Assembly: GCA_963669155.1 (NCBI GenBank)
Contig: OZ022589.1
Span: forward strand, 5,659,723 to 5,723,722
From: Arbacia lixula
Taxonomy: Eukaryota > Echinodermata > Echinoidea > Arbacioida > Arbaciidae
DNA length: 64,000 bases
Reading direction: 5' to 3'
Below, one piece after another: positions 10,988 to 23,841 of this stretch; the stretch's first letter is position 1; the number at the start of each line of letters is the position of its first letter. The notes beneath the pieces were generated by a model that did not search any database, was not told the origin of the DNA, and saw nothing but the letters and a program-made list of their open reading frames with translations. The position numbers and the translations under genes were made by a program.

Positions 10988-11273
10988 CAGTGGCGGATTT
11001 AGACTTTGAAACCAAAGTGTAAGAAAATGAGGCCCTTTTTGCTTGTAATATATCAGTGTGCCGCCCCCCCCCCTCCTTTTTTTCATTGAGGACCTTTTTC
11101 TTTTCTTTTTCTTTTTTTAGTCATCACGCCTCCGCGAAAGAAGTGAGGACCTTTCTTTCTTTTCTTTTTTCTTTTAGTCATCACGCAATTTTACCCGACC
11201 AAAAAATATGTTTCTAAATGTGCCCCCCCCCCCCCCCCCGCAACCCTTTCCAAAAATTCTGGATTCGTCTCTG
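10988..11273. mobile_element. MITE with CAGTGGCGGAT-type ends (hAT-like)
   Basis: The left end is CAGTGGCGGATTTAGA and the right end, read on the minus strand, is CAGAGACGAATCCAGA. CAGNG termini are typical of hAT transposons (established knowledge). Inside are two poly-C runs and a direct duplication of GAGGACCTTT plus a T/C-rich tract ending in AGTCATCACGC, at about 11088-11132 and 11143-11186. No transposase is encoded. A clean 8-bp target duplication is not seen. Confidence 0.6.
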
Positions 11274-11374
11274 GATATAATAATGTTTATTCATTACGTC
11301 TACATTTTGAACGATCTGACAAATCAGCAGTTAAACAGATGACTATAGATGTGTTTATGTGGATATGTATACAT

Positions 11375-11376
<2 letters not shown>

Positions 11377-11412
<36 letters not shown>
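11377..11412 (+). repeat. TG microsatellite
   Basis: An uninterrupted (TG)n run of about 36 bases. Confidence 0.95.
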
Positions 11413-11415
<3 letters not shown>

Positions 11416-14400
11416 TGTATGGGTGTGGAAATGCATTGGAATGATCGGATGAAGATGTGAAACGATTACAGTAAGAAGCATTTACTGCGTTGTTATACGT
11501 CTCGGTTGGATACATTAACTTGCTTTTTGTCCGGAATGGTAAATGACGTCGTTATTAATTCGATCATTCAGAATCCATACTGTCCTACGTGAGTGAAAAG
11601 AGTCCTCAGTGGCTTAAACATTTCAAAATGAGATTGTATAGGTCAGACGCAAGAATTCGGCTTTCTGTAAGGTTTCTCAATGATGAATATTGGGTTGCAA
11701 ACCAGATATCACATCGTGCATGACCTAGACGTAGATCTAAATTGGTCCGTTATACCTGTCCGATTCGTTACGCCAATTTCACTGCGCCAATGTTTGCTGT
11801 TATCATTGTTGATATTTTGGAATGAAATTCTTTGTGATGCGGAGAGATTAACACAAATTTGATTTTTTTTTTGCGATGTAGTATTATTGGTTCATCAGAC
11901 ATGATTCAAATCACGCAATTAAGTGGCAATGTCATATCAAGTACCGCTTCTGAACCATCCGTCATACCTGCGCCCGGCCTTGCGCCATTCCAACCCATCA
12001 TGCCCAATGCGTCATATGCGTCACAGGCTCTTTCCTTTCACGCTGACTTTAAACCCGGCGAAAACTTATGTTGTATCATGTGCGATACGCTCTTGCTGTA
12101 TTTAGAGTATCTCAAGATTCATCCCTCGATGAATGTAGTACCTATTATAGGATTACTATGGCAAACTGCAAAGCCTTTTCTTACACTTTCACCCAAGGGA
12201 TATACAAATTCTATACCTTTCATAGCGTTGCTATGCAGTCAACCAAATTGTGTCCCCGATGCAAGTTGAAGACATGTATTGTACACATATCAGGTAGCAT
12301 GTTCCACTCCTGACACCTATCGTAAACGTTGCTATGTGTGAAGGTCATTTATTATGTAAGCAGAGATGAAATAAAAACGTATAATGTGCGAGAAGGGCAG
12401 CGAGATTAGCGAGTGTATATAACATTAGCCCCACAGCGAGCACGCCACCCCATGTTATAAACGGTCCTTACAACTCAACACAATTCTAATAACAATTATC
12501 CATAGGGCTAACGTGAGAGGGGACTTATAAAGTGCTCCCCTTCCTCTTCCAAGCATTCGTTTCACTTCTCGTGAGACGTCGGCTAATTCAAAAGTGGAGT
12601 CTGTTGATTGCCTTTGGGTAAGACTTTTAGTATGTATACCTGATTGTTCCACGGTATTATAAGATGATAAGATGCACACTCAACTTTTAAGCCAGACATG
12701 TACCCCCAATAGGTTCAGAGTTGTAAGCGAGCCGTTGCGTTCCGTAGCCATGGGGTCCTTCTCGTCTTTCACCTTATGATTACAAAGTATCATTACAAAG
12801 TGTTGCTTCAAGTTTAAGACGGGATATCATAAAGACCCAGTTTGATATGATACACATTATTCGGTCACGTTTTTTCAGAGGGCAAATTTGATAACGTGAC
12901 GGTATATACTAAACAGGAATGTAAAAGAAAGGTGGACGGTCAAGAATATGGCGCCTTTGGGGGCATAATCATGTCGGTGGATTAAAGCAATCATTGTATA
13001 GAAGGAGATTAAAATGAAAGAATAGGAAATTAGAAGGAAAATATGTTGGAAAGGAACAGCTCCTTTTAAATGTATGGCACAATGATGTTCAATGTTATTT
13101 CTCACTCACACGCTGTATACAAATGGTCGCTGAAAGAGGATTTCTTTAGTATCTTTTAAAAGATCCATCAAGACCCTTAATTGTTAGTTAATTCATACCT
13201 CAAGTAATCTCAACAAATATCACATTTCAATAATATTGGAAAACAATGGGGAGAGTTTCAAGTATTTTGATTAAATGCAAATTCGATGTAAGTAATATGC
13301 TTAATATGTTGTTGCCGAATAAATGAATGACTGAAAATTGAACCACCAATGTTGTTGTTTGGATTTTTTGTTTTGTTTTGTTTTTATAGCTTACTGTCCT
13401 TTTGCCGCAACTTCTCTATAATTCGCCTATCCTTCTATGTCTTACCGTATCTGTAGTGATACCATCACCTTATTTATATTAATTGTAATTGGAGTATGCT
13501 CTTAGTTCATTCATGAATAAGGAGAGCAAAGTAGAAAGCAGAACTGATCTTTAGTTAGCTTTCAAATTGGCAACTCTACGTTTTTTAAAGTCCGATTTGT
13601 AGCGTAAAACCTTAAACCATCGAGTAGTTGCACGCCGCAGCCAGGCGAGAAGCGTTTGACGAGGAGAATGTCACTGACCCAGTCACAAGAGGCTCGTATG
13701 ACAACCCACACTTCATTGACGTTTCTCTGATTTCCTTGGGGAATGTAACTGGGTAATTCCGTCGTTTAAAAGAGGCCGTGAAACCGTCGCAGCCAGACGG
13801 TGGCATGCAATATAGCGCTCCCGGGGTGGCCGGCGGACCGAGTGATCTCGATCCCGGAGGGAAGCCCGACCACCGACAATCTTCTTATCATCTCTTTTGA
13901 TATTCCATCGGTCATCATGTAGCCATAATTCTGATCCCCGTGCTCCGCTTACAAAGGATTACAATGATTAAATTCTTCCCTAATGAAATGCGAAGAAATT
14001 ATACGATATGTGTGCATTGTAGTATGAAGCAATATCAAAATTATTGCTATTGTATTTTTTTCTTGTTTTCCCTTTTTATAATTTCTTCATTATATCAATG
14101 GTCAAGCCTCCATCAATGTCATCATCTTGTTCCACTGATCAGTGATTAAATTGAATGCATCTCCCAATGCTATGCGGTAATTCTAGTTTATATGATATTT
14201 TTGTGACATCTATCAATGGTGATTGTACTTGTCTCCAGAGATCCCATTTTCATCCTTTCATTGTATTGGTCGTCATACATTGATAACAAAGTGTAATCCA
14301 CATGTTTGGATTACCATGGATTGCACATTGAATCCTTCTCAAACCAAATACAACAAAAGGAAGCTTAATAAACCATGTGATTTATGGCCCAGCCTGTTCA

Positions 14401-16820
14401 AGATTGCTTCAGTTTGGGTATCAATGAAAGAAATTACAGATGGAATTTGTCCCCTGAGACAATTTTTGAAGAAGCATCATAATTCCAGCATTTACGAGGA
14501 GCAACAGTAATAGAATTCTTCTCTTATGATCTGCAATTACAATAGGGTTTACAGTATTCAGTATCGTTATAAGTATTGTGTTGCTCCAATTGATTTCAAG
14601 ATAATCCATAGTGATAATGAATGCGATTATTCATACTCATACTAAAATTCAATGGGTTTATTTAGGTCATGTTCAGTTCATCTAATTACAGTATTCCACT
14701 AAACAGGAATAGCATCATTACAACAAATTTTGATGACTACTCCAAAGAAAGAAGACTCACTTAGAGCGTAAACAGTTCGTGTTATTATGTATACGAATTT
14801 GTTTAATAATTATTGATATCAATGTTACCCATGTGCTTCATTATAAAAAAATATAAAGTTGAGTAGCTCAATGTACAATTAAATGGGAAAAACAAGAGAG
14901 GGAAGTATTTCAATTAGCATGCTCAGTGTACTGGAATCCTCTATCAGTGCGGTACATAGAGAAGCTATTTAGTAATTTGGTAACCCCTTTCTGTCGATCA
15001 GCCCTAAACCAAAGTATATTATCTGGGGATTGAGTTGCTCTTCTCTCATGGAATGAAGTAAGCATGACCAAAGATGATTTAGAATGCATGTGTAAACCAG
15101 CAAAGTATAGCATGTATCTCATTAAAATACATTATGGTGATGAGGAAGGATTGGTCGTTCATGATTGCACACAACAGACACGTGATGTTTTATCAGATAT
15201 GTCAGTTGTGCTTGTATTTTATCATTTCATAGATATCTGACTGTCCTTTTGTTGCGTTTGTATCCTTACATCCAAACTGATATCTGATGGACCTTTTAGA
15301 AATTTTTTTTCGAACAAACTTGGGAAAACCCCAGTATTGAGATTTCCTTTTTGAACTTGTATAATAACGTTTCATCCCGATGGTCGTCTACTACGCCTTC
15401 CATTGTAATGGGTATCACGAGAGACGTGGCAGGTCTTAAGTCCAGCATTTTACCATGATGCAACGATACCTCCCATTCTCCTTTTTAAAGAGACAGAGAG
15501 GAATAAAGATTGGAGAGCAAGAATTGGAGAGCAAAAATATAGACAAATGAGAAAGGTTGCATAATTTACATTCCACATCACTGGCAGGCACTCTACGACC
15601 TCACCCTCGTTATGAAAGACAGGGGTAGGAAAAGAGAGGAGAGAAAAAAAAGAGAATCTTATAGACAAAAAGAAGAAGAAGAGTCAGATAGAAGAAAAGC
15701 ATGCGTGGGAATGCATTAAGACTACAAAGAGAGAACGAGCAAATTGTATTACAACGGAATTACGAACATAGGGGAAAGGAGGCAAATTGACAGAGAAAAG
15801 AAAAGAAAGAGGACGAGAACGAAGAAGGTAAAAAGCTAAGGGATACTGAGATAATGACACTAATGACCAAGCCCTCTGGTGTAACAGTCACCTTGATGAC
15901 AGTACACTTGGGAATTAACACGTTTTGAAATATTGCCAAAGGCAATCTGCACATGTCAAATCTTTATGCTTATCTGCAACGAGAACAATTTTGTAGGAAT
16001 CTTTAAACCTAAATATGTCTTTTACTTGGACTTAGGGAACAAAATGTATATGGGATGATGCGTAGCCTTGACAAAAGCTTCACTTACAAGATTAAGCAAG
16101 TAGTACTTGTGCATAAATGAAGCAATAGCACACAGTTAATAACATTTACCAATATAAATCCAAAATACTGTCAACAGCATAGTCAGTGTATTTGACAATT
16201 TTCGCTAAATCAAAGTAAATGTTGGAAAATGCGAAACTTCACAGTGACAACACCGACAATTTTTATGATATTTTCGATTCTGTTTTGGTTTTGCTGCAAA
16301 TAACTGCAATACGTCCAACACTTATCAGAATGAAGAAAAGTATTAAACGATGTAGGATCGACTATATGAGAGCTTCCCCCGTTCTGCCTTTACTTTGAAC
16401 TTTAAAAATATCTGCATGCGGTGCGTAAAATACACAAGGGATACAGGTAGCTAGCTTAACCATCAACTATGCCAAACACACACGTTGTCGCTGATGTGTC
16501 TAAAAGCGTCCGATTGTATATACATATATAAATGAGGCCAACACCAAGTCGCTTCTCCGTCTTGCATGGTTACCACAGTTCCACAGCAGGTTTAAAAATA
16601 ATCAGTCTGTGTATAGGTTAACATTCTCCTAAAAGAATATACATTGCATACTGGGCTATGCGACTCTGCATAGCATATAGTTGGTTAACACTGGTGTTGA
16701 TGCGTTGCTGCAATTTGATCGCATAGCGCCGTACGATGTATCCTGGGCCTTTTCGTTTTCTCTGTATGATATCGGTAAACTTTTGACGTCGTGTACTACT
16801 AGTAGGCCTACTACTTGATG
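11413..16820. other. Long unassigned stretch
   Basis: No gene, RNA gene or clear transposon is recognised over 5.4 kb. Notable bits are a GC-rich island at 13800-13880, an A/G-rich stretch at 15480-15830 and AT-rich sequence between 13.9 and 15.3 kb. Open frames are short and lack protein-like composition. Confidence 0.35.
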
Positions 16821-17028
16821 CAATAGACAGTAATCGTAATGTATTCACCCCCCCCCCCCCCACTCCGTACTTACGCGTTATTGTATTTACGTGTTTCTAG
16901 TCAGTCAGGTTTATTAGGTTGACTACACACCGAATCTGTTAGATCTTGCGGGTCAGAAAAACCTCGGACAAGCGTTGGGGTTACCAAAATAGAATTGTTT
17001 GAAGGACGTGCATAAAATGTGCATACAT
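16821..17028 (+). mobile_element. Internal segment of TIR element family F1
   Basis: This segment aligns along its length with 27193-27401, the middle of the TIR element at 27021-27570. Shared blocks include CGTAATGTATTCAC, CGNATTATTGNATT, and a block reading CGGACAA then GGGGTT. A run of about 16 C interrupts this copy near 16846-16861. The long inverted arms of the 27-kb copy are not evident here. Confidence 0.6.
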
Positions 17029-17411
17029 AACGAAAATGGTCTGTAGAGTTGAAAACTCGCGTCGCTCCTTGTCTCTCGAACTGTGTTCGTCAGTGTGTAT
17101 AAAACTGGGTCACGTAAGTGTAACACATTGTGTATTGCTCTATCTTTTGACTTCGTGTTCAGGTCGAGTTGTAAAAGCGTCGAATGATGTGTATCAGACT
17201 TTGCGACTCCCTGTACAGGAATTACTATAGCATCAAAGTGGTGGGTTACCTATTTTCGGTTCGTCTTCGCCCTTCTCTAAATCCTGCAAGCCGTGACCTG
17301 ACGGATCTCGTTTAAACTTAATATGTCTTAGCTCCATTCGAGCTTATTACGCCTAATTTTCATTTCATTCCGCCTGCCATGAACTAGCAGAGCCGCTGGA
17401 ACCGAAGTTCC
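17029..17411. other. Unassigned sequence
   Basis: No gene or clear repeat. GTAAAAGCGT occurs near 17172 and again near 17723 in otherwise different sequence. Confidence 0.25.
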
Positions 17412-17415
17412 TTAA

Positions 17416-17467
17416 CCCCTTCTCTGCCAGAGTCCACACTGCCTTATGGGGATGGTGTGCATAACCT
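17416..17467 (+). mobile_element. Degraded left part of MITE family M1
   Basis: TTAA at 17412-17415 is followed by CCCCTTCTCTGCCAG and a body (CTTATGGGGATGGTGTGC) that matches other copies. No right end. Confidence 0.45.
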
Positions 17468-20400
17468 GTGCAAAAATGCATCAATGGCGCGAACAAAGTT
17501 AATGACTCACCCTCGCTTCGTACGCCTAGCTTGCTTATATGTTTTGCTTACAGATTCCAGAACGTAATACACCGAAACACCCAACCGCCCCCATGCATTA
17601 ATCCTTTGAATACCACTGCTCCATATTGGTTTCTACAATGTAGTGCAACCCTGCACAACAAACATTGAACTGGCGCATTTTTCTTTCTCTTTCTGTCGAT
17701 TTCGTTTCTTAAAGTTGATCGTAAAAGCGTAGCTAGTTGTGTATAAAGTTATTTTCCGACGATTTTCAGATCAAAAGCACACGCCTTGGGAAATATAGAT
17801 ACATTCTCGTATTTGAGACAGAAATGTTTTGGGAACTAATAATTCTGTTCATACATCCTGCTTTATTTATTCAGACATCGAACGATCCAGTTCAGGGAAA
17901 TGAGTGTCTCGTTTACTTGATAACCTTGGAAAATATAACAATGTGAATTGGATTAGCTCGATACGTTTATCAGTCAAACCCAAATTTTGTGTTTTATTCA
18001 GGAGAAAATCCGACCCAATTTTTGTTCCCTTTTTACATGTTTTTCTCTCTTTCTCTCCCTCCTTTACATTTCCTCCGTCTGCCTATCTTTATTCTCTTTT
18101 CGCCAACATATGAGTATTATAATTTTTTATATCATCTATATTTATCCATGTTGTAAGCTGAATACCGCCACAATGGCTGGTAACATATAATATTATCGTT
18201 ATAATGATATAAAGTATTATTTGCAATATGAGATCGAATGAATTATGATAACATATCATATGACACGGTAAAATGTCATGTAAAGTATGAGTTTTTATCA
18301 TCACAAGAAGGATGTAAAACATGATGTGATTATAAGATTATATTACACGATGTTCTTTGATGTAACAGACACTTGTATCGAGTATTAAAGTCCATTTCGA
18401 AATGATCAATACCATTATTCCACAACTTCGGGAAGAAAGGGAGAGGGAGAGTTTCTCAACAAAAATAACAAAGCAAAGAATGGTGAAAAGAAAAAGGAAG
18501 GTCATCTACATGTCCACTATTTTTCACTTGAACTTTGATTTATCTCGCAATGCGTGGTACAAAGAGTCCGACATAGATAGCCGCAGGATTAAATCCATTA
18601 AGGGTCACATTGATTGTGTAAGCCTATCTCAGTCGTAGCATTGAGCAATACATGCAAAGAAATATGATTCAATCCTAGTTAGCCTGAGTACTTTTTCAAT
18701 CATAGCACATGTGCAGACAAAAAAAAAGATTGTCCAGCTTTTCACCTCTAACATTCATTCATTTCCAAAATAGCATCCGATATGAACGTTTTGTGAGGCT
18801 TCATATTAGCATTCCTTACAAACTAAAAAAAAAAACCGGCCCATACGAACACAACGACACTCAAATATATGAGGTGAGTATGGAAGAAGCTGTTTAAGTC
18901 CATTGCAACGAATCATGGTATCCTAACTGCTCATTAAATTATAGCATACAAATATAGTTGCAGACAAATATAGACAAAAATGATAGAGTTACTCGCTCCC
19001 CTGTCTCACTGAGACCAACATCTGCTGGTAGAGTGCCGATGCATGTGGCTTGCCTCGACCCCCTCCTGGGCGCTGCTGCATTAAGATTATCATTATCATT
19101 AAAGGTCCCCTGACATGAAAATGTATGTTGACTTAGGTTGATGCAACATAACATGTATATCACAAAATCACTAACTGTTCAATGGAAATATGTGTCCTAT
19201 ATTTTAAAATGATTTTTCTTTATTTTTTTTCTCAGCACTGATGAGCCCCGCCTCCAAAATATCCTCCAACTCAAGATTCTTGTTGTGACATCGTCAAAGG
19301 TATAAATTAGCAGGATAATAGACACAATTTATGCACAAACTAAACATTGAAATGACCACATGCAAGTGCCTATAATAGTATCACATGTTTATAAAATGCA
19401 TTTTTTCCCTTGGCATAGCTAGCATATTTCTGACGATTATTCCCACATGAAAGGTCGTTAGGTGATATTCTGTGAAGGCATGTGATGCTCTTGTGGGCAG
19501 GTAGCATCCATCAATGGTAAGTTTTATGCGTCAGAGCCATGGTGTAGACGCCATCCTGCGTTCTCTCTTCCTGTAGATATAAGGTCCAGGATTCAGCACC
19601 GTAAAGCACTGCTGACTCGACCGTTGCTGCAAAGAGTCACCTCTTGGGGTCGTCGAAAGTTGCGCTTTCCACACCAGTCTTTCTTTTGAGTGGTCGCACT
19701 TCATGCTAGAGCCTTTGTGACCTTCAGCTCCTCCTCTTCCGGGGCAAATTGTGGTTATAGTTATACACATAATATGACTTTTAATATGATATTAATGATA
19801 ATATGAATTTTTACAATTCGCAATTTGCATCATGAGTTCTCAATGTTGCTTATACATTTTCCACCATTGTCCTTACGGATGTTAAATTACACATCATACG
19901 CATATGTATTTGCATTTCTCTACACAAATATTCAAATTTGCCATATTCTAGTTTGTCTAAGCCCGCAAGAGAAACAATGATACTTTTGATCATTTGCTGC
20001 AACTTAGCGAGTAGTTGCTCTTTCCACGCCAGTCCTTCTTCTAAGAGAGGAGTAAAGATTTTATGAAAATAGCATTATGCTGTATTCTTAAAATGTCCTA
20101 AATCTTCGAACTTAAGTAACGGTCCAATAAGCAGCATGGAAGCTGTTGATGGAGTAGGAATTCAAACTTGATTAGACAAGAATTATCATTCACATCTTTC
20201 ACATTCTGATATCATTGCCACATTACATGTCAAAGGCTGTTGAAATTAAAAGGATTTTTTTGCTTTTTAAATACTTCATGGATTTATCACCTTTTGGAAA
20301 AGAACGTGTCATATATATATATATATATATCAGTCTAATGGTCTACATATAAAAAGCATATATATGTATTCACATTCACCTTCCATGCAACTATTCATTC

Positions 20401-21791
20401 CAGCTATTAGGAGATAATATACATGGTATACTTGAACGCTTCTATTAAATTATCGAAGTGCGACATACTCTCACGCCCTCGGCGTTGTAATAGACTCAAG
20501 CAATATAATAGCGAAATGCATCATCTGTATCCTCGACCAACCCATTAAATTATGATAATTATGTAATTCCAAGCGGTCTCGACCGTATATCAAGGCCGCG
20601 GTAGACGATATTAAATGAATTATACAACGCTGTGGAAAGGATGCTGGTTTTTCTATACTCGATAGGAATAATATATGCAACCTGGGTGTAAAAGAACCTT
20701 TCTTGGGAATTTTGATTGGCAGTAACTACAGAAATGCGATGGATTATACTGGTAGTGTGAAATCACGAAACATAAATTATGAAAAGCCAGTTACATGTTT
20801 ACATAGAGGTTTAGTTGGGTCTTCTAATGTGCGGTACATACAGCCATCCAAACATTAAATGCATATATAGGCCTACATGTATTGCAAACGTGAAACATTG
20901 CAGGAATTCTACATCATGAACACTGGAAAATGAAGAATAGATAAATCATACAATGGATGTTGAATGACGTTCAGAAAGTCGACTGCGCATTAGGCATCTT
21001 TTGGGACTTTTGGGATCTTTTGTGTACTGACAAGAGTTATACCTAATCCCGAGCCCGAATATTACCGTTAATGTTAATGTCCCTTGACATTGAGATGAGA
21101 GCTATCCATCTCCTCTACAGTGCTTACGTCATGCGCGACGCTGTAAATAGAATAGGACCCTGTCACACATCACATCGATCATCATTACCAAGATATATAT
21201 CTAGCAAAATTATCATTCAATGGTCGTCACGTTGTGCCTAAACGCTTAAACGTGGCCCTTATGGTGCTCAGTGTGCGAGAGCAACATAATTTGATGTATA
21301 TTTTTCGTTCGCTATACACACAAACACCTGCGCACAGCGTTAAATGCTTTCTTATTATGGCGTCATCATTTCGACTAATCGACCCACAAAAGGTCACACG
21401 GCGCCCACATGGAGACCTTACGGTGGTTTATCCGGTGCTCTGCGACCATTGTGTACGAGTTTGTACAAGAAGGATGCATAAACTGTAGGTATTGACCATG
21501 ATGATGGTTGCTCACAGAACCCCGATGCGACACTTGTTTCCTACAGACATGACAGACTGCCACATTGATAAAGTAATGTACCCTGGCCACAGTCTATAAC
21601 CTAGTTGAGTTATATGTTATCGCGTTTTCATTATCATCTACTTAAACAAATGGGAATCTCTGGATCATCTGCTTTACGTCTCCTCTTTATCTTTCTTTTA
21701 TATTTGTATTGTTTTCTTTATTTTAATTGATGCTTTCTGTGTATTTTTGTTTTGTTTATTCTACTTAATATAGAAATTCCGATAAAAAAAG
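17468..21791. other. Unassigned stretch with a possible TTAA element end
   Basis: No gene recognised. At 19095 a TTAA is followed by AGGTCCCCTGACATG, which looks like a MITE start, but no matching right end was found. A (TA)n run of about 20 bases lies near 20312. The rest is AT-rich, low-information sequence. Confidence 0.3.
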
Positions 21792-21918
21792 ATGGAAATA
21801 AACTCACTGATGCGACGTTTCGCTTATCATCAATTGGCTTCTTCGGGTAAATGACGACCCCGATGACAGGGAGGCCCTGATAATTGGCGAAATGTCGCAT
21901 CAGTGAGTTTATTTCCAT
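21792..21918. repeat. Foldback repeat with 31-bp arms
   Basis: The left arm (21792-21822) contains AAATAAACTCACTGATGCGA and the right arm (21888-21918) is its reverse complement with one mismatch. The middle carries GAAGCCAATTG on the minus strand beside CGAAACGTCGC, a combination often seen at retroelement 3' ends. Could be two partial copies in head-to-head order. Confidence 0.7.
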
Positions 21919-21993
21919 TTTTTTAAATTGAATTTCCTATATTGATCTCGACTGGATGAATGATAAGAGTTTAGATCAAGTTATTCTTCTTAA

Positions 21994-22076
21994 CCCTTTG
22001 AGTGCCAGACGAAATGCTGCTCCATGAGGATTGTGTGTATTAATTGTGGAGGAAGTCACATGTGGCAGACAAAGAG
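21994..22076 (+). mobile_element. MITE family M1, near-complete copy (83 bp)
   Basis: TTAA (21990-21993) precedes CCCTTTGAGTGCCAG. The right end GTGGCAGACAAAGAG is a decayed inverted copy followed by TTAT (22077-22080), a one-base change from TTAA. TTAA target sites with CCC-starting ends fit the piggyBac superfamily (established knowledge). No coding capacity. Confidence 0.65.
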
Positions 22077-22080
22077 TTAT

Positions 22081-23794
22081 ATTATTGTGCATTTTATGTG
22101 TCTCATTTTTATTACTTGTTTTTATGAATACACATTTTGAAAATATTATTATGAAGGAAGAAAACACATGTTTCAAATTGAATTGATGTGAGACCTGTGA
22201 GAGAATGCCAATGTGTGGCAGGGTCCTGTGTAATATCCATCACGAGACTTTCTAGAAATGGGGGACGCTCTGAAACCATTTACATGATTTACTTCCACGC
22301 ACTAATCGAGGACAGGGCTGCTCGTTTTCGTCCTCCGAGAGCCCGCATTAGCGCCAGGGGATCCCACCCCTATGGCAACCCCTCCCACTCCGCACCATTC
22401 CCTGCCTCTCCGAGTCACCACCAGTAACCCCAAATTTCTCTAAAATGGACTGCGTTTCAAATTTGCTGTCATGGCTCTTTCACGGAACATTTTCACCACC
22501 CCTTCACCCCGATTTCAACACTCACGTACAAACTCAGTTACCACATTCTCTCTCTCCAATCATGAATATTTTTCCTGATTTGAGGCATTGGCAACATTTC
22601 AGCACTTCGATCATGTCGATGTTACAGCTAGTATTGCTGTCATTATCAGTAATAACTAGTTTTGTTATCATTTCCATCATCATAATCATCATTATTGTTG
22701 ATTTTATCATTAAAGTTTCTATTACAACATAATTTATGAAATCACCTTAAATGGCGTGAAGAGACAACTTTCTTGCAAGAGAATGCCTGACGATAGACAT
22801 CAAAACACGCTTTGCATTTGTATTTGGGGTAACTTTATTTTCGTAACTTGCACACGTCTTCATGCTGGATTCTTGTATCTCCCTACTCTTGCATTGACTC
22901 CTTTCGCCCGCCCCCACAAAACCCTTTCCCAGCGATGCATGCGTGTGATATTTGGGAACATCATTACTATAGAATTGAATTAGCCATTTTAATGAGGTTC
23001 GCTCGACATTAGGGCCGCGATGCGTGCTGGGTAATTACACGGTATCATCATTATCAGATGATGCCAGTGTAGGTGATCCACTCCCTAAGCAGCTTCGAGC
23101 CAATTTCAGCCAGGCATGTTCACAGGGCGAAGGAATCTTTCAAACATGCAAGTTCTAGATCCCTAATCTAGAAATTAATATTTAACACACATATGGAGAT
23201 ACGCTTGAACATCGCAGCACCATGTGACCAACTCTTTTCAATTGAAGAATAACGTGGGAAAGAGAGGGGCTCTATCGTGCGTTGACATCATTTAAAATTA
23301 TTCTTACAAATAGTAAACGCAGATTTGGGGAAATTTGATTAATTTTAAGAAAATCGAAATATATTTGAAATTTCTGAGAATCGTTATCAACATACCGAGG
23401 CAAACTGGGCCTAACGTAAACAAATCGCACAATGTATCAAAACGATTCCCAGCGTACGAAATCAGACGAGTGCAGCTACCAACGTGTAGTTGCAGTGCTG
23501 AACACAGATTTTCAACAACAGCAACAACCATGACAAAAACGCCGACAATTGTTTACTAACCCTAACTATTTTATATTAAAAAATAAACAAACAATATTCT
23601 TGTAAATGCTTTCAATTTCACCTAAAAAAAACATCACTTGACTTGTCATAATACATAATAAAACATGGAAAATGCCTATCATGAAATAAAATCGTTACCT
23701 AGAAAAACATATCATTTCTTGGAGAATATGTTAAATATATTTTGTTTATTTGTAGAATACGGTTGCAAGTATGACTTTCAACTTTGCCATAGAA
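22081..23794. other. Unassigned sequence
   Basis: No gene recognised. A weak ATC/ATT trinucleotide-like stretch occurs near 22670-22715. Confidence 0.3.
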
Positions 23795-23841
23795 TTAACA
23801 TTTGCAATTAACATTTGCAATTGACATTAACATTTGCAATT
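23795..23841 (+). repeat. Short tandem repeat TTAACATTTGCAA
   Basis: Two exact 13-base units at 23795-23807 and 23808-23820, then a third after a six-base insert (23821-23839). Confidence 0.85.

Noticed and set aside
11859-12269. 136-codon forward frame
   Set aside because: No recognised motif; overlapping frames of similar quality exist in the same region.
13815-13880. GC-rich segment with TGGCCGGCGGACCGAG resembling a tRNA A box
   Set aside because: No cloverleaf could be completed and there is no terminator T run at the right place.
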